A DNA stretch of 64,000 nt, from contig NZ_MAYU01000012.1 of NCBI RefSeq assembly GCF_001685025.1, positions 558,001 through 622,000 of the forward strand. The letters run 5' to 3'. The position numbers were made by a program, and so were the translations under genes. Below, in pieces: positions 33,601 to 40,808 of the stretch. This DNA is from Bacillus sp. FJAT-27225 (GTDB taxonomy: Bacteria > Bacillota > Bacilli > Bacillales > Cytobacillaceae). Every line of letters starts with the position of its first letter. The first letter of the stretch is position 1. The notes under the pieces were generated by a model that worked only from the letters and a program-made list of their open reading frames with translations, had not been told where the DNA came from and ran no database searches.

Positions 33601-34453
33601 AAACCGTTATTTGCACATCATCATTTCTCTTTTGCTTCTCGCCCTTGCCGCATGCGGCAACTCGGACGAAACAGCTGGCGCAAAAAAGGAACCGGAAAAG
33701 AAAGACGAGCCGAAGGAATTGATTCTCGCAACAACAACCAGCACCCAAGACAGCGGCCTGCTTGACGAGCTGCTTCCGATTTTTGAAGAAAAGTATAATG
33801 CCAATGTAAAAACAATTGCGGTTGGTACTGGCCAGGCACTTGAAATGGGTAAAAAAGGCGAAGCGGATGTGCTTCTGACACACTCCCCTGCCTCCGAAAA
33901 AGAGCTAGTTGACGCTGGTGATGTAACCAACTACAAGCGCGTTATGTACAATGACTTCATCCTCGTTGGCCCGTCCAGCGACCCTGCTGGTATAAAAGGT
34001 ATGCAGACTGGGGAAGCGTTCAAGAAGCTATTCGATTCAAAAGCAATCTTTGTTTCCCGCGGCGATGACTCCGGCACTCACAAGAAAGAGCTCGGCATTT
34101 GGACGAATCTTGGCATCACTCCGGCTGGCGACAACTATGTCTCCACTGGCCAGGGCATGGGCCCAACTTTGCAAATCACATCCGAAAAGCAAGGCTACAC
34201 CCTGACTGACCGCGCGACCTTCCTTGCGCAGGAAAAGAACTTGAAAGACGTTGTGGTCATTGTTGAAGGCGACAAAGACCTGCAAAATATCTATCACGTC
34301 ATGCAGGTGAACCCTGACAAAAATGACAAAATCAACTCTGAAGGTGCGAAACAATTCGTCGAATTCATGATCGCCGACGATACTCAAAACACAATCGAGG
34401 AATTCGGCAAAAAAGAATACGGCCAATCCCTATTTTTCAAATACACCGAATAG
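33593..34453 (+). CDS. tupA: Tungstate ABC transporter substrate-binding lipoprotein TupA
   Basis: A 286-residue lipoprotein (LLALAAC lipobox, cysteine at 21) followed by a charged linker and a PstS/TupA-type fold. The TupA motif TTTSTQDSGLLDELLPIFEEKY directly follows, and SRGDDSGTHKKEL supplies the oxyanion-binding loop typical of tungstate binders. Start at the ATG with AGGAGG ahead (33593) rather than the frame opening at 33533. It delivers tungstate (possibly also molybdate) to TupB/TupC. Confidence 0.92.
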   Translation: MLKNRYLHIIISLLLLALAACGNSDETAGAKKEPEKKDEPKELILATTTSTQDSGLLDELLPIFEEKYNANVKTIAVGTGQALEMGKKGEADVLLTHSPASEKELVDAGDVTNYKRVMYNDFILVGPSSDPAGIKGMQTGEAFKKLFDSKAIFVSRGDDSGTHKKELGIWTNLGITPAGDNYVSTGQGMGPTLQITSEKQGYTLTDRATFLAQEKNLKDVVVIVEGDKDLQNIYHVMQVNPDKNDKINSEGAKQFVEFMIADDTQNTIEEFGKKEYGQSLFFKYTE

Positions 34454-34838
34454 GTTTTGTAAACCGGGACGGTTCTCATTAACCAAAACGAGGTAACCGA
34501 GGATAACTTGTTTGCCCACTTAAATGGTAGAGTTCAGGAAAAACCCTATCCTGTTTCTATAGAGGGACTCCTTCCCTTAACTTGCCCCCGTTTTCGCCAA
34601 GGACGGGGGTATCCTATTTAAGAGATTGACTTAACAATTCGCACGTCATGCCAGGGGCAACTTCCTTTCAGAAATGTTTTATAGTTAAATAGAATAAGAG
34701 GCCTGATTGGCCTTATAACGCACTAGACTTTCTTCCTCTGGCCATTATTAATACGCATAAGACGTTTATTTTAGCGCACCAAAACACCTTTACTCATACA
34801 AACTGCTTGTCCCTATTAACTAGAAAGGCTTGGCTGCG
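34454..34838. other. Unexpected 385-bp non-coding gap inside the tup locus
   Basis: tupA and tupB are normally adjacent, but here they are separated. The gap holds GGGACGGTTCTC at 34466-34477 (a copy of the GAGAACNGTCCC element), a hairpin CCCCCGT/ACGGGGG at about 34585-34609 followed by TATCC, and a smaller hairpin AGAGGCC/GGCCTTAT near 34699. No gene or recognised riboswitch was seen. It may contain its own promoter for tupBC or a decayed insertion. Confidence 0.5.
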
Positions 34839-35537
34839 ATGGATTTGATTGTTGATGGATTTAGAAAAGCGATTGAGATGATTCTGTCGGGTGACAGTGA
34901 GATTATAGAAATTACGTTGCTGACTCTTCAGGTGTGTTTCCGGGCGATTCTGTTCAGTACGCTTGTCGGGATTCCGCTCGGGATGCTGATTGGACTTACC
35001 CAGTTCCGCGGAAGCCGCGTTGTGATGGTATTTATCAACATCGGAATGGGCATCCCGCCAGTTGTCGCAGGTCTCACTATTACGATGCTCTTGTGGCGTT
35101 CGGGCCCGCTTGGCGACCTGTCGCTGCTCTACTCGCCGACCGCGATTGTGCTTGCGCAAATCCTGGTATCACTCCCTATCGTGACTGGCCTGACGGCATC
35201 CGCGTTCCAGGGGCTAGATCCAAAGCTTATTTTACAAATAAAGGCTCTCGGGGCAACAAGAGTTCAAACACTCTGGCTGCTGATAAAAGAAACGCGCATC
35301 GCAATCCTGGCCGCTGTCATGGCAGGGTTTGGGCGCGTCATTTCCGAGGTTGGCGCAGCGATGATGGTCGGCGGCAACATCAAGGGTGATACGCGCATCC
35401 TGACCACGACAATTGTAATGGAGGTCGGCAAGGGAAACTTTGATGTAGCGATTGCATTGTCGTTTATCCTGATGACACTGGCATTCATGATTACTTTATT
35501 CCTGACAACACTTCAGCAAAGGAAGCGTCCGCTATGA
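34839..35537 (+). CDS. tupB: Tungstate ABC transporter permease TupB
   Basis: A 232-residue permease with five or six membrane segments and the EAA-type ATPase-contact loop QIKALGATRVQTLWLLIKETRIAILAAVMAGFGRVISEVGAAMMVGGNI, which matches the TupB/ModB/PstA fold. The ATG at 34839 (MDLIVDGFRKAIEMI) has GAAAGG ahead; the TTG nine bases earlier is too close to that site. Its stop overlaps the tupC start (ATGA). Confidence 0.92.
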   Translation: MDLIVDGFRKAIEMILSGDSEIIEITLLTLQVCFRAILFSTLVGIPLGMLIGLTQFRGSRVVMVFINIGMGIPPVVAGLTITMLLWRSGPLGDLSLLYSPTAIVLAQILVSLPIVTGLTASAFQGLDPKLILQIKALGATRVQTLWLLIKETRIAILAAVMAGFGRVISEVGAAMMVGGNIKGDTRILTTTIVMEVGKGNFDVAIALSFILMTLAFMITLFLTTLQQRKRPL

Positions 35538-36268
35538 ATCCATACTTGCAGTTCCATAATATCGAGCATTATTTTGGTGAAAGAAAAGTGTTGGATATTC
35601 CTGAGTTTACGATTTACAGCGGGGATTTCCTGGGTGTCATGGGACCAAACGGCGCTGGCAAAAGTACGTTTTTAAAAATTGCCTCATTTTTGGAGGCGCC
35701 AGTCGCCGGAACTATTTCCTACAAGAATGAGCCCGTTCCTGCAGGCGGAGCGTCACTTGAGCTGCGGAGAAGGTTTTCGATTGCACTGCAGCAGCCCCTG
35801 CTTTTGGACACGACAGTTTTTCAAAATATCGCAGTCGGGCTGAAGCTGAGGAGGTTAGCCCGCCGCGAAATCAACGAGCGCGTGGAGCTATGGATGGATC
35901 GGTTCCAAATCAGCCATCTGGCCCGAAAAAACGCCCGGTTTTTGTCTGGCGGTGAAGCGCAGCGTGTATCGATTGCGCGGGCGATGATTATTGAACCGGA
36001 AATCTTGTTCCTGGACGAGCCGTTCTCGGCACTCGACTTTCCGACAAAAATCAAGCTGATGGAAGACTTCCGCGAAATATTTGCCGACTCCGGAACGACA
36101 GCAATGTTCGTCAGCCACGATCTCATGGAAGTAAAATTTTTGACATCCAGGCTTGCGATTATGGTAAACGGTGAAATCACACAGACCGGTCCAACCCAGG
36201 AAATCATCGACCAGCCAAACAGCCAATCCGCCCCCTTCCTCGAAGTCTGGAAAAAATACACCGGATAA
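35534..36268 (+). CDS. tupC: Tungstate ABC transporter ATP-binding protein TupC
   Basis: A 244-residue ABC ATPase with Walker A GPNGAGKS, signature LSGGEAQRVSIAR, Walker B ILFLDEPFSALD and H-loop FVSHDL. It powers tungstate uptake through TupB. It is shorter than ModC proteins and lacks their C-terminal molybdate-binding (MOP) domain, supporting the Tup assignment. Confidence 0.92.
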   Translation: MNPYLQFHNIEHYFGERKVLDIPEFTIYSGDFLGVMGPNGAGKSTFLKIASFLEAPVAGTISYKNEPVPAGGASLELRRRFSIALQQPLLLDTTVFQNIAVGLKLRRLARREINERVELWMDRFQISHLARKNARFLSGGEAQRVSIARAMIIEPEILFLDEPFSALDFPTKIKLMEDFREIFADSGTTAMFVSHDLMEVKFLTSRLAIMVNGEITQTGPTQEIIDQPNSQSAPFLEVWKKYTG

Positions 36269-36349
36269 CGTACGTTTCTGGTTTACCGGATTTGGTTAGA
36301 GCCAGGAGCTTGTTCTCAGCCAGTTATCCTTTTAATTGGAGATAATCGA

Positions 36350-36820
36350 ATGAAGCCTTTTAAAACGCCTCTTTATAAAACGATCGTATTTATTCTGATT
36401 GGAATCGGCATTTTGCTGATGCCCTTATCCGATTTGGACGGACTGCGCTCGAATTTGTCAGGTTTTGCAGCTCTAATGATCATGGGACTTTTCTTCCTGT
36501 CCATTGGGCTGTATTTGTTTCGGAATAGAATCAATGGACAAGGTTTCTTTTGGGATGATGAAGGCGTGGTGGTTGATTACAACGGAAACAAGGTGTTTTG
36601 GGACGAGATTGAGGATATCCAAATGCGGCGTTCGGGGGACGGTTATCGTTCAACCGTCATTTATGCACACTATTCTCACCATGAAAAGATTCGATTACGG
36701 CATGGCCAAAAGCTTCCAACTCCCGATCATGCCATCCAATGGACGTGGATTTCACAGCCGAAGAAGTTTCATAGCGAGCTGTTGAAAGCGTGGAAGACCA
36801 AACTGGAACAGATTGAATAA
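36350..36820 (+). CDS. Membrane protein with soluble C-terminal domain, unknown function
   Basis: A 156-residue protein with two membrane segments (about 11-28 and 40-60) and a cytoplasmic beta-rich domain containing GFFWDDEGVVVDYNGNKVFWDEIEDIQMRRSG. The arrangement resembles small PH-like-domain membrane proteins (YdbT/STM3941-like), but no diagnostic motif confirms it. It has no good partner gene; the tup operon ends 80 bp upstream. Confidence 0.6.
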   Translation: MKPFKTPLYKTIVFILIGIGILLMPLSDLDGLRSNLSGFAALMIMGLFFLSIGLYLFRNRINGQGFFWDDEGVVVDYNGNKVFWDEIEDIQMRRSGDGYRSTVIYAHYSHHEKIRLRHGQKLPTPDHAIQWTWISQPKKFHSELLKAWKTKLEQIE

Positions 36821-36904
36821 AGCAGGGGAAGCTGGCGTAGATAGTACCGGGATCTCAACTGTTATTTTTCAGTAAAAATAAAAAGCCCAGTTAATTATGC
36901 TAAT

Positions 36905-37062
36905 CATTGGAGACGTTTCGAACCCCTTCCTAGCCTGAAACGGTACCAATACGCGTTATTGGTGACATTTCACTTGTCTTTCGAACCTAAAACGTGCCCG
37001 ATACTCCCTATTGGGCACATTTCGTACGTTCTTTGCACATGAAACGGTTCCAATAAAGCTAG
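36905..37062. repeat. R52-a array, copy 2
   Basis: ATTGG cores at 36905 (CATTGG), 36957 and 37009 (TATTGG) are exactly 52 bp apart, with GAAACGGTACCAATA and ACATTTCG text as in the array at 7472-7750. The inverted repeats ACCAATA/TATTGGT (36944-36963) and GTGCCC/GGGCAC (36994-37018) show arms that changed together between units. Confidence 0.75.
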
Positions 37063-37101
37063 ACATGTATTGCCGGTTCCATCAAAATTCTCTAGCGGTG
37101 C

Positions 37102-37150
37102 TGTGGATAAGTGGTTTTCCTGTGATTTTGTGGATAAAACCGGTGGATAA
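37102..37150. other. DnaA-box cluster, copy 1
   Basis: Two perfect DnaA boxes in the same orientation (TGTGGATAA at 37102-37110 and 37129-37137) and one with a single mismatch (GGTGGATAA at 37142-37150). The first two are separated by GTGGTTTTCCTGTGATTT, closely matching the spacer in the cluster near 48157. It lies between convergent genes. Confidence 0.6.
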
Positions 37151-37200
37151 CAGGAAAAACAGCGTCCAAATTCCCTTTTCAACGCCGTGGTCTCCGATCG

Positions 37201-38025
37201 TTATTCAGTTTCCTTTTCATTATCGGTTCCCTTTTTATTATCCATTTTCTTTTCGTCTTCTTCAGACTGGTTGAGTTTTTCCTTTTTCTCTTTTAGCTTT
37301 TGGGTAACCTTTTCCCACTCTTCGAGGAACTCAGCCGGCACCATCCCTTTTTCGAAGGTTGTGCCGATGTTCAAGTTTCCGGAAAGCTCCCTGATTCCGA
37401 GGTTACGGAATGAATTTTCCTGGTCAAATTGGTCGACATACATTTTATCAACCTTGAATTGATGATAAATGATGATTGGCCGATGATTGTTCATCCCCGC
37501 TTGTTCAGCACTGGATTTCTGTCCGATTTCCCCTGAATCACTGCCATAAGCTTCACCGACACAGCTATTACCGCTCTGCAACTGTTCAGCATAGCCGCCA
37601 TCAGGCTCTAATGTTCCTTCTCTCGTTTTACTGCCTTCCACAATCCCTTTCAACAGATCTTTGCACACCTGCAATTCCTTTTCTGTTTCGGCAAGGCGCT
37701 TTTCCGTTTGGTAAAGACGGGAAGACATCTCGTGCATTGAACGACGAATCGGCTCGAGTTCGGCACGAAGCTCTTCTTTCATAGACCGGCGAATCGCACC
37801 AAGCTCCGCCCTAACTGCTTCCTGAACAATCCGGTTTATCTCCCTATCCTTTTTGCTCTCGTTGCTTTTCAGCTTCATCAAGCCGAGCTGCTTTTCGATT
37901 TGCCCAATCCGCTTTATTTCAACTTCCAACGTATTTATCCGCTTTAATTGCCTTTCAAGGTCAGCTGTTTTTTGCTGGACATTGCCAAGTACCGTATCCT
38001 CTTGCGTTTGTTTTTTGAAAGGCAT
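37201..38025 (-). CDS. GerPC-like spore protein with long coiled coil
   Basis: A 274-residue protein. Residues about 10-130 are a charged coiled coil. A low-complexity linker follows, then a segment near 185-230 reading IIYHQFKVDKMYVDQFDQENSFRNLGIRELSGNLNIGTTF. That text resembles the GerPC pattern of a short strand repeat ending LxGxLNIG. GerPC is needed for germinant passage through the coat. The tail (about 245-274) is K/E/D-rich. It is encoded after two Hsp20-like genes and three GerPA/GerPF-like genes on the same strand, which strengthens the spore-coat assignment. It is longer than typical GerPC, mostly through the coiled coil and tail. Confidence 0.65.
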   Translation of the reverse strand: MPFKKQTQEDTVLGNVQQKTADLERQLKRINTLEVEIKRIGQIEKQLGLMKLKSNESKKDREINRIVQEAVRAELGAIRRSMKEELRAELEPIRRSMHEMSSRLYQTEKRLAETEKELQVCKDLLKGIVEGSKTREGTLEPDGGYAEQLQSGNSCVGEAYGSDSGEIGQKSSAEQAGMNNHRPIIIYHQFKVDKMYVDQFDQENSFRNLGIRELSGNLNIGTTFEKGMVPAEFLEEWEKVTQKLKEKKEKLNQSEEDEKKMDNKKGTDNEKETE

Positions 38026-38040
38026 CGTTATCCCCGCCTT

Positions 38041-38517
38041 TTACCGAATCATGATTGGTTCTTCTCTTGTGAATTTCCGGGCGTAGGTAATAATCAGGAG
38101 GCCATTTTCAAACCTGGCATGAATTGCCCGGCTTTCTGTCGGCTCGGGCAGCTCGATGGTGCGCTGAAATTCTCCGTACTTCCGCTCGTTTCGGACGGCC
38201 ATTCCGTTGATCATCGGCTGCTGGAGGATTCCTTTTACCAAAAGCTTCGTGCCAGACACTGACAGGGCAATATCCTCCTTCATGGCACCCGGAATTTCCA
38301 TTAGGAGGATCACATCTGTTTCGGTCAGAAAAATATCGGTTCTTGGAAAATCAGCGGGTCGGGATTGCCTCTTTGGCTTGATTACGCCACTTTCCGCCTC
38401 TGCCAGCATGCCCTCCATTCCATCCATTCGATCCTCTTCAAAAACCATCTCCCAAAACTTCCCGTTCTGATATTGCTGTGTGATTTCCATCCATTGTTTT
38501 ATTTTTTCAAAATCCAT
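38041..38517 (-). CDS. Small heat-shock (Hsp20/alpha-crystallin) family protein, probably spore-coat associated
   Basis: A 158-residue protein with an alpha-crystallin domain at about 62-158: TDIFLTETDVILLMEIPGAMKEDIALSVSGTKLLVKG at its start and FENGLLIITYARK near the end. The N-terminal region is predicted helical. In Bacillus, related Hsp20 proteins (CotM, CotP) are coat proteins, and the neighbours here are GerP-like, so a spore role is inferred. RBS AGAGGTGG; 15 bases separate it from the GerPC-like gene. Confidence 0.8.
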   Translation of the reverse strand: MDFEKIKQWMEITQQYQNGKFWEMVFEEDRMDGMEGMLAEAESGVIKPKRQSRPADFPRTDIFLTETDVILLMEIPGAMKEDIALSVSGTKLLVKGILQQPMINGMAVRNERKYGEFQRTIELPEPTESRAIHARFENGLLIITYARKFTREEPIMIR

Positions 38518-38600
38518 ATCCGTCCACCTCTTTGAATGAAACTATGCCCTTCCGTCAAATTGCCCGGACGGATTCCAAGTTTTCTACCCGAACCCTTAAC

Positions 38601-38646
38601 AAGGGGTCTGACCCTTGCCATCACTTTGGCAAACGAGAATCGTCCC
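38601..38646. repeat. GGGGTCTGACCC element (copy 7) adjoining a GAGAAC element
   Basis: AAGGGGTCTGACCCTTG at 38601-38617 and GAGAATCGTCCCC at 38635-38646 sit side by side between the two Hsp20-like genes, the only place in this window where the two interspersed motifs are adjacent. Confidence 0.65.
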
Positions 38647-38660
38647 CATCAGCCTATCCT

Positions 38661-39128
38661 TCATTCCACAATCGGGACGGCGACTTCGGTCATTTGCGGG
38701 TCCTGGCGCTTTTTCATTTTGATCTGCAAATACTGGTCCTTGTATTCCGAAACCGTGTCCTTCATTTTTACAAGCGACGGCAGTGTAAAGACAGTTTTTT
38801 CGACTGCACCGGGAAGCCCTTCAATCATAAGCTGATTGGTATTGTGGTAGATTTTCAGGTTTGCCAGTACTTTTTCGTCCTCGATAAAAAGCCTCACATA
38901 TACATGCTCATGGCTTTCAAATATGCTGGCAGTCATAGGATAGGAGCCAGATTCCTGCTTTGTTTCAGGCTCCTGTGCGACCGCCTCCTCAATCATCGAC
39001 TTTTGGCTCATTGCCGTTGACATTGACTTCTCGATCATGTCATGTACGTATTTTTGAATATCATTATTTAAATAATTTTCGCCAAGCCATTTAGGCAGCC
39101 CGCCTTTTGGAAAAAGAAACGGCAGCAT
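38661..39128 (-). CDS. Diverged Hsp20-like protein of the spore cluster
   Basis: A 155-residue protein with a helical N-terminus and a beta-rich C-terminal half (ASIFESHEHVYVRLFIEDEKVLANLKIYHNTNQLMIEGLPG...YLQIKMKKR) that follows the alpha-crystallin strand pattern, but with weak similarity to the neighbour at 38041. The start follows GGGGGG. Same strand and close to the GerPA/GerPF-like genes, so joint expression in the mother cell is likely. Confidence 0.68.
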   Translation of the reverse strand: MLPFLFPKGGLPKWLGENYLNNDIQKYVHDMIEKSMSTAMSQKSMIEEAVAQEPETKQESGSYPMTASIFESHEHVYVRLFIEDEKVLANLKIYHNTNQLMIEGLPGAVEKTVFTLPSLVKMKDTVSEYKDQYLQIKMKKRQDPQMTEVAVPIVE

Positions 39129-39152
39129 GCTCGGTTCCCCCCTTTTAACATG

Positions 39153-39395
39153 TTAAAACTGATTGCTGATTGGCATTGAAGGATTCGCAATTTGATCCTG
39201 GTCACTTACATCTGGATCGATATGATTATTGCCCATAAGAGATGTGGATGGCGATATGTCCCCTAAAGAGAAATTCGCCCCGATGAACTTTGTGTTGGCC
39301 GTATGGCTGTTATGGATGGTCGCACCGATATCAAAGTTTCCATTATGGGTTATTCCATTCGTTTTTATATTAAAAATATTTATAAAATAAGGCAT
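39153..39395 (-). CDS. GerPA/GerPF-like spore germination protein
   Basis: An 80-residue protein with the GerPA/GerPF pattern: short strands INIFNIKTNGITHNGNFDIGATIHNSHTANTK, then FSLGD. The family lies in the coat and is needed for nutrient germinants to reach their receptors. It shares obvious similarity with the products at 39411 and 39722, so the three arose by duplication. Confidence 0.82.
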   Translation of the reverse strand: MPYFINIFNIKTNGITHNGNFDIGATIHNSHTANTKFIGANFSLGDISPSTSLMGNNHIDPDVSDQDQIANPSMPISNQF

Positions 39396-39410
39396 GGTGT
39401 ACCCCTCTCA

Positions 39411-39653
39411 TTAAAGCTGCTTTGAGTTGACATTGGCTGGATTCGCAACATCGCCTTGATCGTTAACATCTGGATCAATGAAGACATTTTCCATACCGGA
39501 AGTGGTTGGTGAAGTATCCCCGTAGGACGAATTGGTCCCCTGAGATTTTGTATTCGCTGTGGGCGAGTTATGGAGGGCGTCGCCTATATTGAGGGAGCCA
39601 TTATTGGAGATACTGTTTATTTTAATGCTGTATATGTTGATATTTACGGGCAT
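39411..39653 (-). CDS. GerPA/GerPF-like spore germination protein
   Basis: 80 residues: MPVNINIYSIKINSISNNGSLNIGDALHNSPTANTK..., the same length and plan as its neighbour at 39153-39395, ending DPDVNDQGDVANPANVNSKQL. The frame is open to 39695, but the ATG at 39653 has GGGAGG ahead and gives the conserved start. Only 15 bases separate it from the next paralogue. Confidence 0.82.
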   Translation of the reverse strand: MPVNINIYSIKINSISNNGSLNIGDALHNSPTANTKSQGTNSSYGDTSPTTSGMENVFIDPDVNDQGDVANPANVNSKQL

Positions 39654-39721
39654 ATTCTCGCCTCCCTGCATCTGGTTGGTTATGTATATGCCCAACTTGC
39701 CTTTTTGGTTAAAAAAATGCC

Positions 39722-39937
39722 CTATTGCGCTTCACTTTGCTGGGATTTGGATACGTCGATAGACTTGTTATGTTCGTTCAGTTCATACACATTGGACTGG
39801 TCGCCGAATGACCAGGAAGCCCCGGTCGCTTTTATATTGCTCGTATGGCTGTTCTGAAGCGTCGAACCGAGGTTGATGTTGCCGTTTGTGGAAATGATAT
39901 TCGTTTTCATCCGGTGGACGATGATATTATTCTTCAT
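39722..39937 (-). CDS. GerPA/GerPF-like spore germination protein
   Basis: A 71-residue paralogue (MKNNIIVHRMKTNIISTNGNINLGSTLQNSHTSNIKATGASWSFGDQS...). It is the first gene of the six-gene leftward spore cluster. A candidate sigma-K-like element (AC, then CATATA about 17 bp later on the minus strand) lies 40-70 bp upstream. The C-terminal part differs from the other two copies. Confidence 0.8.
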   Translation of the reverse strand: MKNNIIVHRMKTNIISTNGNINLGSTLQNSHTSNIKATGASWSFGDQSNVYELNEHNKSIDVSKSQQSEAQ

Positions 39938-40020
39938 GCCTTCACCCTCTCAAGGATACCTATCTCTACCTATATATGATGATAGCCCTCGTTATGTCCC
40001 TGTTCCGGCTGTCCACAAAT

Positions 40021-40052
40021 CAAAAGGAAGCCCCCGAAATCCGGCGGCCTCC
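40021..40052 (-). terminator. Candidate terminator after the CPBP-like gene
   Basis: GGAGGCC / GGGCTTCC stem (one G-T pair) followed on the minus strand by TTTTGATTT, just past the stop at 40059. Confidence 0.5.
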
Positions 40053-40058
40053 CCCTAT

Positions 40059-40808
40059 TCACCCTATTGAGTTAATGAATATCTGTATGACCAATTGAAG
40101 GTCCATAAGAAAGTGAACGACCACTATCGGCCACAGCCTTTTTGTTTTTGCAAAAATAAACCCGACAATGATGGCGAGCGGGATAAAGGCTACAACACGC
40201 CAGAGCATATAATCCGCTTCAAAGACGAGCGGCAGAAATGCATGCTGCAAGGCAAGCCCCAGGCTAACCAGTAATAAAGCAGAAGTTTTTCCGCTTAACC
40301 TCGGGAGTGCATACCCAATATAGAGCGGCAGCTCGACCAAGGCATTTGTCAATGGAAAAACAATTAACGCAATTGCCGCAAACAAGACAGGCAGCTCCTG
40401 AAAATGGGTGGCGGGCGGTATGAATGAACCAAGAATTAAATAGGAAGAAACATACAACGGGACCGCCCCGCCCACTATTCCAGCGACCAGCAGGATTGCA
40501 TACTCCTGAACCTTCTTCCATCCTCTGATAGGCGGACCGGCAAACATGCTTTTGTAGGAAAGGCCTTCTTTTTTTAAAAAGTGCCTTATGATAAAAAATG
40601 TCAGGATGTTTGCGGCGATTGCCTGGTATGGCCACCATTTCTCTGCCGCTTTAATCGGGTTATCAAAGCCCGCCAGCGCAACAATCCCTACAATTGCAAA
40701 ACCTGTCACAATAAATAACAAGGACCTCAAGATCAGAGAGAAGTACACCCTTTTGTGCGTGCTTTTTTCAACCAATGCACCCTTGTTCATTGAGTAGTTG
40801 ACATTCAT
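40059..40808 (-). CDS. CPBP-like intramembrane protease-family protein with degenerate motif
   Basis: A 249-residue, seven- or eight-segment membrane protein. The later CPBP/Abi motifs appear as LALQHAFLP and VVVHFLMDLQ. The first motif, normally EExxxR, reads VELPLYIGYALPR, so the double glutamate is lost. It could be inactive or act non-proteolytically. The ATG overlaps the stop of the EamA gene (ATGA) and has AAAGGAGG ahead, so the two are translationally coupled. Confidence 0.7.
   Translation of the reverse strand: MNVNYSMNKGALVEKSTHKRVYFSLILRSLLFIVTGFAIVGIVALAGFDNPIKAAEKWWPYQAIAANILTFFIIRHFLKKEGLSYKSMFAGPPIRGWKKVQEYAILLVAGIVGGAVPLYVSSYLILGSFIPPATHFQELPVLFAAIALIVFPLTNALVELPLYIGYALPRLSGKTSALLLVSLGLALQHAFLPLVFEADYMLWRVVAFIPLAIIVGFIFAKTKRLWPIVVVHFLMDLQLVIQIFINSIG

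Noticed and set aside
34593-34612. Shared AAGGACGGGGGTATCC between the tup gap and the IS3 remnant (near 62971), considered as evidence of an IS fragment
   Set aside because: A 16-base match is near chance level for a 64-kb window, and translation around 34593 does not align further with the transposase.
34454-34838. Molybdenum/tungsten cofactor riboswitch
   Set aside because: The conserved core of that class could not be recognised and the gap lies within the locus, not before the first gene.
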